A DNA stretch of 64,000 nt, taken from contig JAHLJT010008756.1 in the NCBI GenBank assembly GCA_031308135.1, forward strand, positions 75,685,397 to 75,749,396, written 5' to 3'. The position numbers and the translations under genes are program-made. Shown here piece after piece: positions 10,620 through 22,239 of this stretch; positions within the stretch are counted from its first letter, which is position 1, and each line of letters begins with the position of its first letter. The notes under the pieces are model-generated. The model was given only the letters and a program-made list of their open reading frames with translations. It ran no database searches and was not told where the DNA came from. This stretch comes from Acheta domesticus. Taxonomy: Eukaryota; Arthropoda; Insecta; Orthoptera; Gryllidae.

Positions 10620-12673
10620 AGGTCTGGGATCGTGTATCTAAGGTGGCACCCAAGCTCGAATCGGGGATGACGGTCTGAACTTGCTGTCTTTTTGTATCGT
10701 TTCGTTGGGAAATGAGCTGCGTGAAAATCTGATTAGGCAAGAAGCAAATGTATTACGATAAAGGTTCGGGTAGAAGAGGAAAGCCGATGAAATGGGAAAT
10801 TTTCTATCTAAAATAGAGCTGCGTAAAGGAAAAAAAAACTTTTGTCGAACCCCGAGTGTCAACCTAGATCTCTCACAAACAATTAAGAAGCTAAATTAGA
10901 TATACTTACATGTTACACCTCACCTCACATCTGCGTGTGGCACAAAGAAGAGCAAGAGCCGGTAACGAGTAGTACGCATAAAGTGGCTATTATCAAAATT
11001 GATTGCCACCTGAACATTTTATTCACTTTCTCTAGGGATTCAACCAAAATTAAGAACTCGTCCAAGTAATGTATCACGGTTGATACCATGAATAGGCTCT
11101 TCGTGTTATTGACATTCCAATACAGTACGTAAATTAAATAAAATAATATCGTTAAATAGATACATGAATTTAATGTGTTATTGTTGGTCATCCTTGTTGG
11201 ATCCCTAACTGAACGTATTTTTAGCTCTCGTATACGCCTTATTATGCACGCATTTAGGCATGCATATATGCATGCATATTATGCATGCAATTAATAATTC
11301 ATATAAGCCATTTTTGATCGAATAACAACCTACTAATTTATAACAAAAATTATACCCTTACATTGAATCTATGTGTTGCTTTGCACTGCAATTTTGAACT
11401 TGAGGGAACAAAATGAATAACAATTTAAATTAATACTTTCTCTTTGAGACGAATGGAGAAGTTTGTCGTGTTATGGATGCACTTCGATTGAAGAACCAAA
11501 TCAGTGACATCATTTTAATAAAAAATATACTTTAATCAGCAGAGTGAAATATTTGGTAAACTAATGGAGATCATTTCAATATTTGTTTTTACTTTTCGAG
11601 GAGATGCTTAATAAATATCTGAAATTATGCGTGAATCTAATTCTCAATGTTTGTTTGAAAATCGTTTTCAAATGGCACTGCACGTAGAGAACACACTGCA
11701 ACTAGATTATTACTAAAAAGAAATTGCATTAAAGAAAATTTTGAAAAGAGTTTAATTTTGTGGTGTTTATATCGTTGGAAAGACAGAACGAATTACATTC
11801 GGTGTGCATGTAGGAATCTTTTGGAAAGAGTGAAGCTATATTTTTCTTATTTACAATCAATAAATAATTCTAGGGTCTCAAAACATATAAATATAGAGAA
11901 CGAAACAGTTAAAAGAAAATAATATAGTTTTCAACGCGTGTTAAAAAGTGGATGGAAGCCTTATCATGCACTGTTGTGAATAAAATATATTTATTAATAT
12001 TGTTATTATTTACTAGGTGCAAAATTGATTCTGGCATTTTCTTCCACATAAATCAAAACTTCGACAAAAACATTGACAAAAACTGTTTAGTGAAAGGGCG
12101 TAATTGTCTGCCCTTAACAAAACTGTAAAATAGAGCAATCATTCTTGATGCTCTCACACATAAATCAGCCAATCATTTCTCAGAACAACAGTCACAATAT
12201 GCGTCATTAACACTAATTTTCACTTCTTATCCTTAATTTCAAAAACCATTTTCGCTCATGATAATATGTACCTTCAAACAGAAGTTCAAAATATCAGGAT
12301 CATTACTTGTACGTATGATATGGAATTTTATTGTAAACAATTTATATTGAATGTCAAAGTTTTAAAATAAAAAATATCCAAATTTTGTATTAGTAACAAA
12401 TGCATTTTCTAAAAGCGATCAAATAAGGGACATTTATCATATATATTTAATTAGAAATTCCTGGCTCTTATAACCTACATGAATGCCTCTATCCTACATT
12501 CTGAAATACTTAAGAAGTTAGGCACTCCTGTACTAAAATTGCTAATCATAAAATCTTCTCCTAATCCTAATACGACCACAAAGAGTTCAAATTAAAGAAG
12601 ATAATTTTTATTGGAAATTTCCTATTTAAAATTCTGAATATTAATATGATAATACCAAACAATATAGTGACTA
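10620..12673. other. AT-rich, no gene seen
   Basis: About 2 kb of AT-rich DNA without coding support. A short ATGC/CATA-type simple repeat lies at 11250-11292. Confidence 0.45.
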
Positions 12674-13013
12674 CAGTGTCAAAATGTCCGCATTACTTTA
12701 ATGAAATATACATTAAAGTAATTATCGCGAACGAATATTAAATTTAATGTACACATGTATATTACTATACAAGAGTCAAAGCTTCATGGTCATAACTCGA
12801 TGGGATGAATTAATAATCCTGATGGACTGGTGATTATGGCTATACGATATGAATGATGAGAGGCAGGGGAAACGGGATAACCTCTACATTAAATCTCCAC
12901 TGATTTTAACTTATGTATTAAATTTAATGTACAAATATATTAATATAATTTTAATGTACAAGATTACATTAAGTTTAAGTACAACACATTAAATTTGATG
13001 ACTTTTTACAGTG
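12674..13013. mobile_element. Mariner-type MITE
   Basis: The 340-bp element has ends CAGTGTCAAAATGTCCGC and (reverse complement) CACTGTAAAAAGTCATC, with TA to its left. It is an inverted relative of the better preserved copy at 40603-40935, which is flanked by TA on both sides and shares the 'gcggacattt' end and internal 'aaatttaatgtac' blocks. No ORF. Confidence 0.7.
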
Positions 13014-13455
13014 TGCATATTAATTATCTGCGTTTGATCCGGAAACGGCGCGCCGTGCGAAATATATTAACTCTTTTAATGTACAATATTACCTTACGTT
13101 TCAGGTACAATCCAATAATCTACATTAAATTTAATGATATATTTTACAGAGTACGTATAAATTATCTGCTTTCAATCCAGAAACGGCGCTTCACGTGAAA
13201 TTTATTAAGCTCTTTTTAATATCAAAGTTTCTATTAATTTCCAGGTACAATACATTCATCTATATTATAATTAATGATATTTTTTGCAGTGTGCGTATAA
13301 ATTATCTACACTTCATCCGGAAACGGCGCACAACGTGAAATATATTAAGCTCTTTTTAATATACAATATTACATTAAGTTTCAGGTACAATACATTAATT
13401 TACATTCAATTTAATGCCATTTTTTACAGTGTACGTGTAAATTATCTGCTTTCGG
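13000..13455 (+). repeat. About 140-bp tandem array built from a MITE end
   Basis: Four units are anchored at aattatct (13022, 13160, 13300, 13440), with spacings 138, 140, 140. Each unit ends in the terminal block of the neighbouring MITE ('aatttaatg...tttttacagtgt') and adds a unique segment with 'ccggaaacggcgc'. The array stops at the CpG island. Confidence 0.85.
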
Positions 13456-13774
13456 AACGGCACCCCATGTGAAGCGCCTCCCCTGGCGCGTGGCCACGCA
13501 CGCTCCCTGGCCCGGCGCCGGGTGTGCCAGAGGCAAGCGCGCTCTGCCCCCGGGGGCGGCCGGGGGCAGGGGAGCGCGTCTCGAGGCCCGGGGGCGGCCG
13601 CGAGGATACTCACCCGGAGGCGGCGGTGGCGGCGGCGCGGCTGGCGGCGGGGCGGGCGCCGCCGCGCGGTTTTATTCCGCCGCGCCGCCCCCGGCCCCGG
13701 CCCCGGCCCCGGCCCCGGCGCCGCCCCCGCGGCCACGCGTGGCGACGTCGTCGTCCCCCGTGGCCGGCGCTTAC

Positions 13775-13801
13775 CTTTTTCATTAGGGCCCTCCTCTGCA
13801 T
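13775..13801 (-). CDS. Likely first coding exon, unknown gene
   Basis: On the minus strand ATG at 13801-13799 (context CCCGCC before the ATG) opens MQRRALMKK and ends at a donor AAAAAG/GTAAGC (exon end 13775, phase 0). The X-box lies 76 bp upstream, at the distance usual for cilium-gene promoters. Nine codons cannot identify the protein. A longer upstream in-frame start exists (to about 14026) but looks like GC-driven open frame. The exon at 4480-4723 on the same strand begins in a compatible phase 0. Confidence 0.4.
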
Positions 13802-13876
13802 GGCGGGCGCTGCGACCGGCGGCGCCGCGAGCCCAGGCGAGGCGACACACGCCGTCACGCGACCGGTCTCCGCCCC

Positions 13877-13890
13877 GTCGCCATAGCAAC
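13877..13890. promoter_or_regulatory. RFX X-box
   Basis: GTCGCCATAGCAAC fits the X-box consensus RYYNYYWTRRNRAC at all 14 positions. RFX factors bind it to drive ciliary genes in animals, including insect sensory neurons. It sits inside a CpG island close to a candidate start codon. Confidence 0.55.
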
Positions 13891-14050
13891 TGGCGGTCGA
13901 TAGCGGACGGCGCGTCAGGCGGCGGCGGCGGCGGTGGCGGCGGCGGGATGGGCTCCCGTGCCGCTGCGCCCCCGCCAGGGAGTTGTGCTGGGCGGCTGCC
14001 GTGCTGCGCATGCGTTGGCCAGCCACGCGACAGCCGGGATGGTTGGGGGA

Positions 14051-15717
14051 GGGGACCCTGGAGACTCAAAGACTTTGCATAATGTACCCTTTCACCGAAA
14101 TAAAAATGTTTGCTTTGCAATTTTTTTGAAAATGGAGAGAAATCATTTTGCAACTGTGTACGTTTTAACCTACCATATACTACTTTAGAGAATGCTCTGT
14201 GTTATTATTGTTTTTATCATTATTCATTACTATTATAATAAATTAGATGTGAGCTGTCGGCTGTTAATTATAAAATCCACTCCAGGTTGTATCCAGTTTC
14301 CTAAGAAGCAGATCTAGTGACTATAGTTCAGGGGCGGATCCAGCCGATCATTTTCGGGATCGTAGATTTTTGTTAAATAATAAACATTTGTTATTATATT
14401 GTACATTATTTATGTACTATAGATACGATTCAATATTCAATATTATTGTTTAAATCATATCCAATATTATTGTTTAAATAATATTCAATATTATTGTTTA
14501 CATAATTGGAACATCAATAATACTTAAATCAATTTTGCCAAATAAAGGAAGGTAAACGAAAACTAGGCATTGAGTGGAGGGCATGGGCCCCATGTTCCCT
14601 CCTGGATCTCCATAGCATGGGCCCCATGGTCCGCCCGTGCTATAGGTGCCCTTACAATACGATATATTGCGAAAAAAAGGAATGTTTCCAATGCTAATTA
14701 ACCTTAGTCGCGTTTCTTGAGTGGAAGCACTGCTCGAACAGAAGGGAGGGTTGTACAACTCCTCCTGACGTAAACCTCGCTCCCGGCTATTTTCACGAAG
14801 TTTTTATGTTAATAAAAGTTTTAGCAGGGCCTTTCGAAAAAAGGACGTCTGAGTTGGGGGTTAGAGGTATCGTGATCAGTATTGTTTGAATGTTTGAAGT
14901 ATAAAGCACCTATCGTTAAAAGACTGTGATAAATGGAGGAAGATACAAACGATGACGTCAGAGTTGGGAACAAATTCTCATAACGTGATCACGTGCCTTG
15001 TATCGTACACGATAGGAAACATACGTGCATTATTATGCGTGCACGATATGAGACACGTGCATGTGTGCATGTGCACATGCAGAGGTTCAAAAATATGTTC
15101 ATATCTTATATATAGTGGAAATCTACTTCTTCCTTCCTTTTTTTCTTTGTTCACCTTACGTTTTAATTTTTTCAGTATGTTTATTCTTCATTTCATAATG
15201 CGAAACATTAAGATTTTTTAAAAATCTCTGTAATATTTTTCTGATCTGCAATCTAAGTTCTTTCGGTGCGGTATAAACGATACGGATAGCATCTGTCCTA
15301 CGGATAGCATCTGCGCTTGATTTTTTCAAACGACTACACCTGAACGTTAATAGCATAAAGAGTGGGTATTTTGTTTCTACGGAGGAAATGAACTGGAGCT
15401 TCACTACATGGACGAAAACGTCATGCCACTTTCGTGTTCTGGAGAAAGAAATGCATTAAGTTATTCTACCAAATTGACGCATTATCCGTCAGGTTTGTTT
15501 CCCATTGTTTTACCTATTAATCAGAAAATTCGTGGAATTAAACCAAGTTATTACGTTAATTTCTTATGTATTTTCCTTTTTCTATTATTTCGATTACGGG
15601 TATATAATCTAAAAAGAAAAGTAATATCGCCTGAAAAGTAAAATAATGTAAAATTTCGAGCTAAGCACATTATTCTGGTCCATGGTCCGTATTCTAGAAT
15701 GCTGTCCCGCCTTTCAC
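14051..15717. other. AT-rich, no gene seen
   Basis: No coding support. 'caatattattgtttaaat' recurs three times at 14430-14500, and an hAT-like end CAGGGGCGGATCCAG occurs at about 14330. The 15000-15080 stretch has 'acgtgcatg'-type palindromes. Confidence 0.4.
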
Positions 15718-16256
15718 CTGGATTGATTGTTAGTGATTCCGGGCGCGTCAACAGCTAAGATCATTAGTCCCGTAAGTTTAGTGCGTATTTTTCGTCAGTC
15801 GGTTGCGGTGTTCTTCCCTCGCTGGATGGCGAGATCCAGAGGCGACCTACTGTCAGGTAGCAGGGTTTTCCGTAACCAGATATCGCCAACCAGTGGGGCA
15901 CCGCCCCAAGGTGGGATAAGCTCTAAGCTCCCGAACGATCTCCCGGTTTGCGTAGTAGTGTAGAGCAAGCTAAGTGTGTGTATGTAAGGGGTGAGGATAG
16001 GATAAGGAAGGGGAAGGAAAGATTGCACATGGTCCGTGGCCCGTTTGTTAGGGTTCTGCTCCGGCATTCGCCTGATATTGATCGGAGAAACCACGGAAAA
16101 TTACCGATTCAAGCAGCCGGTCGCTAGAATTCTCCTCCAGAAAGCGACTGAATTCGACCTAGCTGATGAGCTAGTGTTGAAATCCTGTCGGGACTCGAAC
16201 TTAGGGTCAAAGGCACCGCAGTGGCATCAATTGATGCCCAGAGCCATCTCTCCCTG
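15718..16256 (-). repeat. SINE, near full length, minus orientation
   Basis: Runs from the AATC-rich 3' tail (15718) to a tRNA-like head ending near 16256. Shared blocks include TAGCAGGGTTTTCCGTAACC, CGGCATTCGCCTGATATTGA and AGAATTCTCCTCCAGAAAGC. The internal B box is degenerate (GGACTCGAACTTAGGG on the plus strand). Confidence 0.75.
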
Positions 16257-16670
16257 TCCATTCGCATGGAATTCAGAGATATTAGTCGACCTATGAATTC
16301 GATTCGACACAAACTCATGGTTACAAGACGCACAAATCTCCGACACTTGTTGGGAATCGAGCCAGCGACCTCCTATTCATTAGTACGTTCGAATCATAAA
16401 GCGGCACAAGGTGGACAACATAGGTGTTGATTAAAACAACGTACCTGAAGGAAAATACCATCCACTTCTCTTCTGATCGAGGCGTTTGGGCCTTCGCTGC
16501 TGAAACGCATGCCAGAGGGTTGCGTAGAAGCCACGGGATCATTAGGATGCATGAAACACGTGACCCCTTTTGGCTGCCAGCGCTGTCGCCATCACAGCTG
16601 CGTGGTACGCACTAAGTCCTCTTCGACACATCGCCCAGCGGAGTGACGATTCATTTTCACTATCACGTCG
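16257..16670. other. No gene seen
   Basis: Unique-looking sequence; a tRNA-like ATCGAGCCAGCGACC piece at about 16355 suggests another SINE head fragment. Confidence 0.3.
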
Positions 16671-16671
16671 A

Positions 16672-17192
16672 TTCTTTTGTTTTACTAGGAAAACCCGGCA
16701 GATGTTCTGCCTTTCATCTCCCTCTTTTCTCTCCCAACTCTCTTTCTCAGTCTCTCCCTCCTTCCCTCACTCTCACCCTGTCTGTCTCCATCTCTGCCGC
16801 TCTCAGCCCCTCTCATTCACATTTACGTGCAGATTCTGCACGTCTCTGAGCAGGTGAGGTAATATCAGGAAGCGCTGGAACAGCAAAACTGTAAGACAAA
16901 GTTCGAGAAGAGCTAATTCTGTAGATTTCGATGTGAGAAACGTCTCTTTGAGACCTCAAAATTTAGGTTTTTAAGGCCCCAAAACGTCCCGTTTAGGAGT
17001 TATTTAACGATATAGATTGAAAGTGCTGCCGAGTGTGTTGCATGTTCCATTTGACGTGAATATTTTGTTTTGTTCTACAGTGCCATGTAGTGACGTTACA
17101 ACACAAGTAACAGCACATAAACCTTCTGAGTGAAAAAACACTTAGAAGAGCCAACTTTCATGGAGATCGGTCCAACGGTGTCGGAGTTTATC
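16672..17192 (-). repeat. Dispersed repeat of about 520 bp
   Basis: Inverted copy of the repeat at 33455-33945. Both share CTAGGAAAACCCGGCAGA, a polypyrimidine tract, AGCTCTTCTCGAAC-type and AAATATTCACGTCAAATG-type blocks, and a 'gaccgatctccat' end. Its other end abuts a TA microsatellite. No transposase or reverse transcriptase is visible. Confidence 0.75.
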
Positions 17193-17198
17193 AACATC

Positions 17199-17202
<4 letters not shown>

Positions 17203-17243
<41 letters not shown>

Positions 17244-17289
17244 TACATACATACATATATATATATATACATATATACATACACATATG
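17203..17289. repeat. TA/CATA microsatellite
   Basis: A long (TA)n run followed by (CATA)n and a second (TA)n run. Confidence 0.95.
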
Positions 17290-17905
17290 TCGTCCCTTGT
17301 TAATAGTACTGCGAGTGCATCAGGTGATTGCATCAGCAAATAACAATAATTAACACCAACGACCTCCCACGTCAGGAAGGGAAAACAATAGACATGATTC
17401 AAAGATATATTTATTTACGTTCAAATATATTTTTATTTATTAAATTGTAAATAACACACCGACATGTGCTCCTGTGACTGCAGTATAATTTTTGTTCATT
17501 TTAGCGCACGACTGATAGTCAACTCGTATTTTAAATGATTTTAAATTCTGCAATAGCCATATTATTAGATTATCGTATTAGATATAATTATTTACAGAAT
17601 AGAAATTTGCATTGTTAAACATTAACGACCGATTCCTAGCCAAGTATTCCTACATCAGATAAATCGATCAATAACAGTCTGACTGTAATCCAATTTCAAT
17701 TTTTGAAGCATAAAGAATAATTGTGCCCCTACTGAACCTACAGAACGAGACTGTTACAGATAAGAAAATATAAAAGAAATTACTTATTGAAACACGAATC
17801 CGATATATTTTGAATTCAAGGTTTACAAAGACAGCTATTATGTCTTCTCAAAACTACCGAGTTTTGCGTAGGGGTAATTTTTAAATAACACTTTTTTAAC
17901 ATCAA

Positions 17906-18190
17906 TCAAAAAAACGAATTGCCATATGCGTTATGTGTGTGTGTGTAGGATTTAATCATTTGGTCAATAGTAATATACGTACGAGCATTATATTGTTCTC
18001 CGAATGGAGGTCCGATTATTACATGACTTCCTACTAAAATCTTGGTGGTAATATGATCTGCTAAAGGCAAGTCAGTTAAACAAGAATTAGGAAATAAAAC
18101 ATTTGCATTAAAAAACTGGAGAATTGGAAACAAGTATATTAGTCCCATATTTTCATGATTAGTATTAACAAAATACGGACTACAGTCCAT
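17906..18190 (-). CDS. Orphan open reading frame, 94 codons
   Basis: An ATG-started frame on the minus strand in AT-rich DNA. It reads MDCSPYFVNTNHENMG at the start and IIGPPFGEQYNARTYITID near the end, with a balanced composition unlike the surrounding repeats. I do not recognise it. It has no partner exon and no TE ends around it, and the C-terminal part runs into a CA-type simple repeat. It may be a decayed transposon or chance. Confidence 0.2.
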   Translation of the reverse strand: MDCSPYFVNTNHENMGLIYLFPILQFFNANVLFPNSCLTDLPLADHITTKILVGSHVIIGPPFGEQYNARTYITIDQMIKSYTHTHNAYGNSFF

Positions 18191-19439
18191 TTGTCGAGGC
18201 AGACGACCACGTAACAGTCATTCTTTTTTTTCAGTAATTTTTGTACATGCGTAAGCAGAATCACAATTCTTGGTAATGAATTCCTAATAAAATTGCGTAT
18301 TTTTACCACCTTTTGTGACAAAATCCGCATTCACTATATTCGACACACTACTGCTTCACTGTATACACTCCTCAGCACGAAGAGCAGGGCACCATTCACG
18401 TTAATTCATTCGTCAATGAAGTCAGTGAGACCACACATGTACATCAGTGATTACAATTATATTTTCAATTCGTTAGTTGTTTTGGAGGAAAGAAACTATC
18501 CAGTTGAAACAACAAACCTTTTTCTCAAATGTAGAAAATTGTACAAGAATTCTACTTCAAATGAACGCATATTAGCAAATTAAGAAATAAAGCAAAACAG
18601 CTGAGAAAAATGTTTTCGAAAGCGGTCTGGAGTGAGATGAATTAATACAAACTTCCGCTTTATAATTTCAACCTTATTTTCTGCGCAAAATGTCACTCTT
18701 TCTATTAAGAATACAAGTAAATTTTGCTCTTTTAATGGTAATAATTTTTTATTATTTTATCAATATTATGAAAGCATGTTTAATATCTGGCAGAGCCAAT
18801 CTAAGATAGACTCTGCCATTTTATAATTTAAGATAGGCTCTGTCAAATCTAATTGGCCCTCAATTAGGTTTTTGGTATCTCTTGATCCATTGGGAAAGTT
18901 CTGAGAACGCCCCTTATTTGCCTACTTATATTCTTTAAGGCATCTGGATTGTAAATGTAGCTTCACTATGCACTCGTCCTTTGCTAGTTGCTGGAGGAAT
19001 AAAGGGGAAGGGGTTATCGCTAATACTAACAAAGAAAGCACTCAAGAACGTTTATCGATGCGAGACTGCTTTTTTACTTTCTCGCCATACCACGTACTTA
19101 CGTATTAAAGAGAAAGTATTGTAAAGCTGCAGCGGAAAGCGGCGATTTTTCATTAAAACTCTTATTGTCAGCCCCTGGTAACGAAAACGTGGGTAAATAT
19201 TGTTCCTGTATTTAGAAAATTAAATTGTTCATCTCGTAACCAGAATACACATTTCTGGGTCCTTGTCATCAAAAAAATGGTTGCCGCAAAAGGTCTGTCC
19301 GAGCGTCCTTCGTCCGTCCGGGTATGGTCAAATGCTAATGCCTAAAACCGTTGAGATATTAAACAAAAAAAGATTTTTCCTAATGGATTCTCGATCTCCA
19401 GTGTATTTTTCAAACCAACTTTTGAGTGCTTATTGCAAC
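18191..19439. other. AT-rich, no gene seen
   Basis: No supported coding region. A short inverted pair around 18790-18850 ('aagataGGCTCTG' versions) is the only structure noticed. Confidence 0.4.
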
Positions 19440-19665
19440 CTGATAAGTGAGGTGCAGTGCACGCAAGTGTATGAGTGGTAAGGTGAGAGGAGGCAACAAG
19501 GTTGAGGAAAAGAAAGATCTCCTGAGGTCCATGCCCCGTTTGTTATGGTACTGCTCAGGCATTCGCCTGGTGTTGAAGGGAGAAACCAAGGACAACCACC
19601 GATCAGAGCAGCAGGCCGCTAAACGTCTCCTCCAGACAGCGTCTTAATTCCACCTAGCTATTTAA
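19440..19665 (-). repeat. SINE fragment, minus orientation
   Basis: Central part of the main SINE family: TTTGTTATGGTACTGCTCAG, CATTCGCCTGGTGTTGAAGG and CGATCAGAGCAGCAGGCCGC are recognisable. Confidence 0.75.
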
Positions 19666-19807
19666 TTTAATTATGAGGTGTTGGTTCTCCAACGTAAATA
19701 TATTTTTTTTTTCGGCCGCAATGCGATACATACATTTCGTCGTATACATTTCGATGATAGAAACATCGTAAACACCGCACCATTTCCTACTATTTAATTA
19801 CATCGAA

Positions 19808-19900
19808 AATCCGCCATTCCGGGGAATCGAACCCTTGAATCTCCCGGTCACAGCCCCAGGAGCGGCAACCACTGTCCTCATGAACCGATGTCCGCTGTGG
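19808..19900 (-). repeat. tRNA-like SINE head
   Basis: On the minus strand a perfect B box GGTTCGATTCC lies in GGGTTCGATTCCCCGG, preceded by an ACCGGGAG block typical of the SINE family. No cloverleaf is complete enough for a tRNA gene. Confidence 0.5.
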
Positions 19901-20090
19901 AGTGCGCACGCGCGTGGGTGGGTGGGTGCGGCAAGCAACAATGCGCCATTAAAGGCCAAAAGGGGAGCGCCTCCTCCCCCGTGGTGGGCTTGAGTAGCCC
20001 ACTTGCATGCGCGGCGGCACGGCGCGAGGCGACTCGCTTCCGGCCAGAAAGCGCGCCGTTTCACGGCCGTTCTCGCACGCGCCACGCTCA
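19890..20090. promoter_or_regulatory. Small GC island with NRF1-type site
   Basis: GC-rich block containing TGCGCACGCGCG at 19903-19914, a full match to YGCGCAYGCGCR, followed by (GGGT)n. A hAT MITE begins at 20099. No gene assigned. Confidence 0.35.
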
Positions 20091-20098
20091 ATCTACAC

Positions 20099-20213
20099 CA
20101 GTGTTGTCAACGTCGATGCCACGAGTTCCACGACGAAATCGCTTCTCCACACAATTCATAACCCCGCCGCAAGAGACAACGCCATCCCTGTTCTCAAACG
20201 GAGGGGTTACTAA
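20099..20213 (+). mobile_element. hAT MITE, 3' truncated
   Basis: Starts CAGTGTTGTCAACGTCG after an atctacac flank, and matches the copy at 5861. It is cut off where a pogo-like end starts. Confidence 0.7.
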
Positions 20214-20684
20214 TACAGTAATCCCTCGACATTCGCGGATTCCCTATTCGCGAGTTCCGAACATTCGCGAGTAGAGAAATGCTCCCAGTTTTAACATTCG
20301 CGACTTCGACATTCGCGAGTGGGTCTTTCGGTCGTACATTGTCTTTGAAAACAGCATATTTCATTTCCTTTATCATCATCATCTGGGAAACGAACTCGGC
20401 AGACATCGGTGCTCGCAGTATAACTTTCTTCAAAAATTACCCAGATAAAATGACAATTCACATTTATAGAATAACACAACTGTAAAATAATTCAATTCAG
20501 TTGCGCCAAATTGGAGGCAAGGGTTTTGGCCAAATGAACAGAAAAGCCATTCAGAATCTGTGCAAATCTCCGTATAATGAGCTCATTGTACAGAAGCTTC
20601 GGGAAATCATCACTTAAGAAAACCACATCGACGGTAATGATGAAGTAACGGAAGCGAAAATGCGTCCTGGAGCAACTTCAATGT
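20214..20684 (+). mobile_element. Pogo/Tigger-like element end, runs into gap
   Basis: ACAGTAATCCCTCGACATTC is a typical Tigger-type terminus, followed by several 'attcgcga' repeats (20230-20320). The matching opposite terminus, diverged, is at 40470-40497. Downstream sequence to the gap might be its interior, but no transposase motif is readable. Confidence 0.5.
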
Positions 20685-21684
20685 NNNNNNNNNNNNNNNN
20701 NNNNNNNNNNNNNNNNNNNNNNNNNNNNNNNNNNNNNNNNNNNNNNNNNNNNNNNNNNNNNNNNNNNNNNNNNNNNNNNNNNNNNNNNNNNNNNNNNNNN
20801 NNNNNNNNNNNNNNNNNNNNNNNNNNNNNNNNNNNNNNNNNNNNNNNNNNNNNNNNNNNNNNNNNNNNNNNNNNNNNNNNNNNNNNNNNNNNNNNNNNNN
20901 NNNNNNNNNNNNNNNNNNNNNNNNNNNNNNNNNNNNNNNNNNNNNNNNNNNNNNNNNNNNNNNNNNNNNNNNNNNNNNNNNNNNNNNNNNNNNNNNNNNN
21001 NNNNNNNNNNNNNNNNNNNNNNNNNNNNNNNNNNNNNNNNNNNNNNNNNNNNNNNNNNNNNNNNNNNNNNNNNNNNNNNNNNNNNNNNNNNNNNNNNNNN
21101 NNNNNNNNNNNNNNNNNNNNNNNNNNNNNNNNNNNNNNNNNNNNNNNNNNNNNNNNNNNNNNNNNNNNNNNNNNNNNNNNNNNNNNNNNNNNNNNNNNNN
21201 NNNNNNNNNNNNNNNNNNNNNNNNNNNNNNNNNNNNNNNNNNNNNNNNNNNNNNNNNNNNNNNNNNNNNNNNNNNNNNNNNNNNNNNNNNNNNNNNNNNN
21301 NNNNNNNNNNNNNNNNNNNNNNNNNNNNNNNNNNNNNNNNNNNNNNNNNNNNNNNNNNNNNNNNNNNNNNNNNNNNNNNNNNNNNNNNNNNNNNNNNNNN
21401 NNNNNNNNNNNNNNNNNNNNNNNNNNNNNNNNNNNNNNNNNNNNNNNNNNNNNNNNNNNNNNNNNNNNNNNNNNNNNNNNNNNNNNNNNNNNNNNNNNNN
21501 NNNNNNNNNNNNNNNNNNNNNNNNNNNNNNNNNNNNNNNNNNNNNNNNNNNNNNNNNNNNNNNNNNNNNNNNNNNNNNNNNNNNNNNNNNNNNNNNNNNN
21601 NNNNNNNNNNNNNNNNNNNNNNNNNNNNNNNNNNNNNNNNNNNNNNNNNNNNNNNNNNNNNNNNNNNNNNNNNNNNNNNNNNNN
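20685..21684. other. Assembly gap (1000 N)
   Basis: Exactly 1000 N, the usual placeholder for a gap of unknown size. Confidence 0.99.
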
Positions 21685-21975
21685 GGGTAAAATGATTTTA
21701 ATTTCCAGGAGCTTAATCAAAACTACCAGAAGAATGAGTTATTGCAGGTGCTGGGGAAAATAATTTTAAGGAAGAAATATCGCGTAGTCTCAGGGAAACA
21801 TTTGTGGATTCATGGAAAATATGAAGAGGTTCTTCGTAGGGAAATAGATGGTGCTTTTGAGGCAGATGGAAATCTGTGGAAGAAGATGAAAAGTGGCTGG
21901 TGAATGATGAGTCTATTGCACAGGACGCAAGGCATCTGTGGATTTGTGATCTGCTCACAAAAGCTCCGTTATTCT
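21685..21975. other. No gene seen
   Basis: Short unique stretch between the gap and the LINE 3' end. No supported frame. Confidence 0.35.
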
Positions 21976-22239
21976 CTTCAAGAATTTATTATTTTTTAAA
22001 TTTATTTTCTTCCTGTTCGGCATAATATGCCTTTCAGGGGTTTTAATGTACAATCTTATAATACAGCATAATTTTTTGGCCTTTTGGCTAATAGTATTTG
22101 AGGAAGGCCACACGGCTACCTCGAAAAACAAAGTCTGAAGAGCAGTAATTCAGATGAGATTGTTTTAAGTTTTATTAGATTTTAAGTTAACCTCTTAAGT
22201 TATTTGACGTTTTGGCAGCAGAAGTGGTTAAGGGGGGGG

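Larger units (their letters stand above)
13456..14050. promoter_or_regulatory. CpG island promoter
   Basis: About 600 bp of extreme GC and CpG content, including GGGGCC-type runs on both strands. It contains a perfect RFX X-box (13877-13890), an NRF1-like TGCGCATGCG (about 14003), and on the minus strand a start codon with a good context followed by a donor (exon 13775-13801). A second strong minus-strand donor, GG/GTGAGTAT, ends an alternative 5' exon at about 13619. Long open frames on both strands here are probably a composition effect. Confidence 0.55.

Noticed and set aside
10925..11191. VIHYLDEFLILVE on the minus strand, resembling a reverse transcriptase YLDDF motif
   Set aside because: Only one short motif, no flanking reverse transcriptase blocks, AT-rich background.
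13395..14153. 252-codon minus-strand open frame across the CpG island
   Set aside because: Low-complexity Pro/Arg/Gly product that spans the island and the satellite, with strong donors inside; explained by GC content.
19808..19900. tRNA gene
   Set aside because: B box is perfect, but the acceptor and anticodon stems do not fold convincingly; fits a SINE head.
20614..21763. Long open frames across the N run
   Set aside because: They are made of unknown bases and carry no information.
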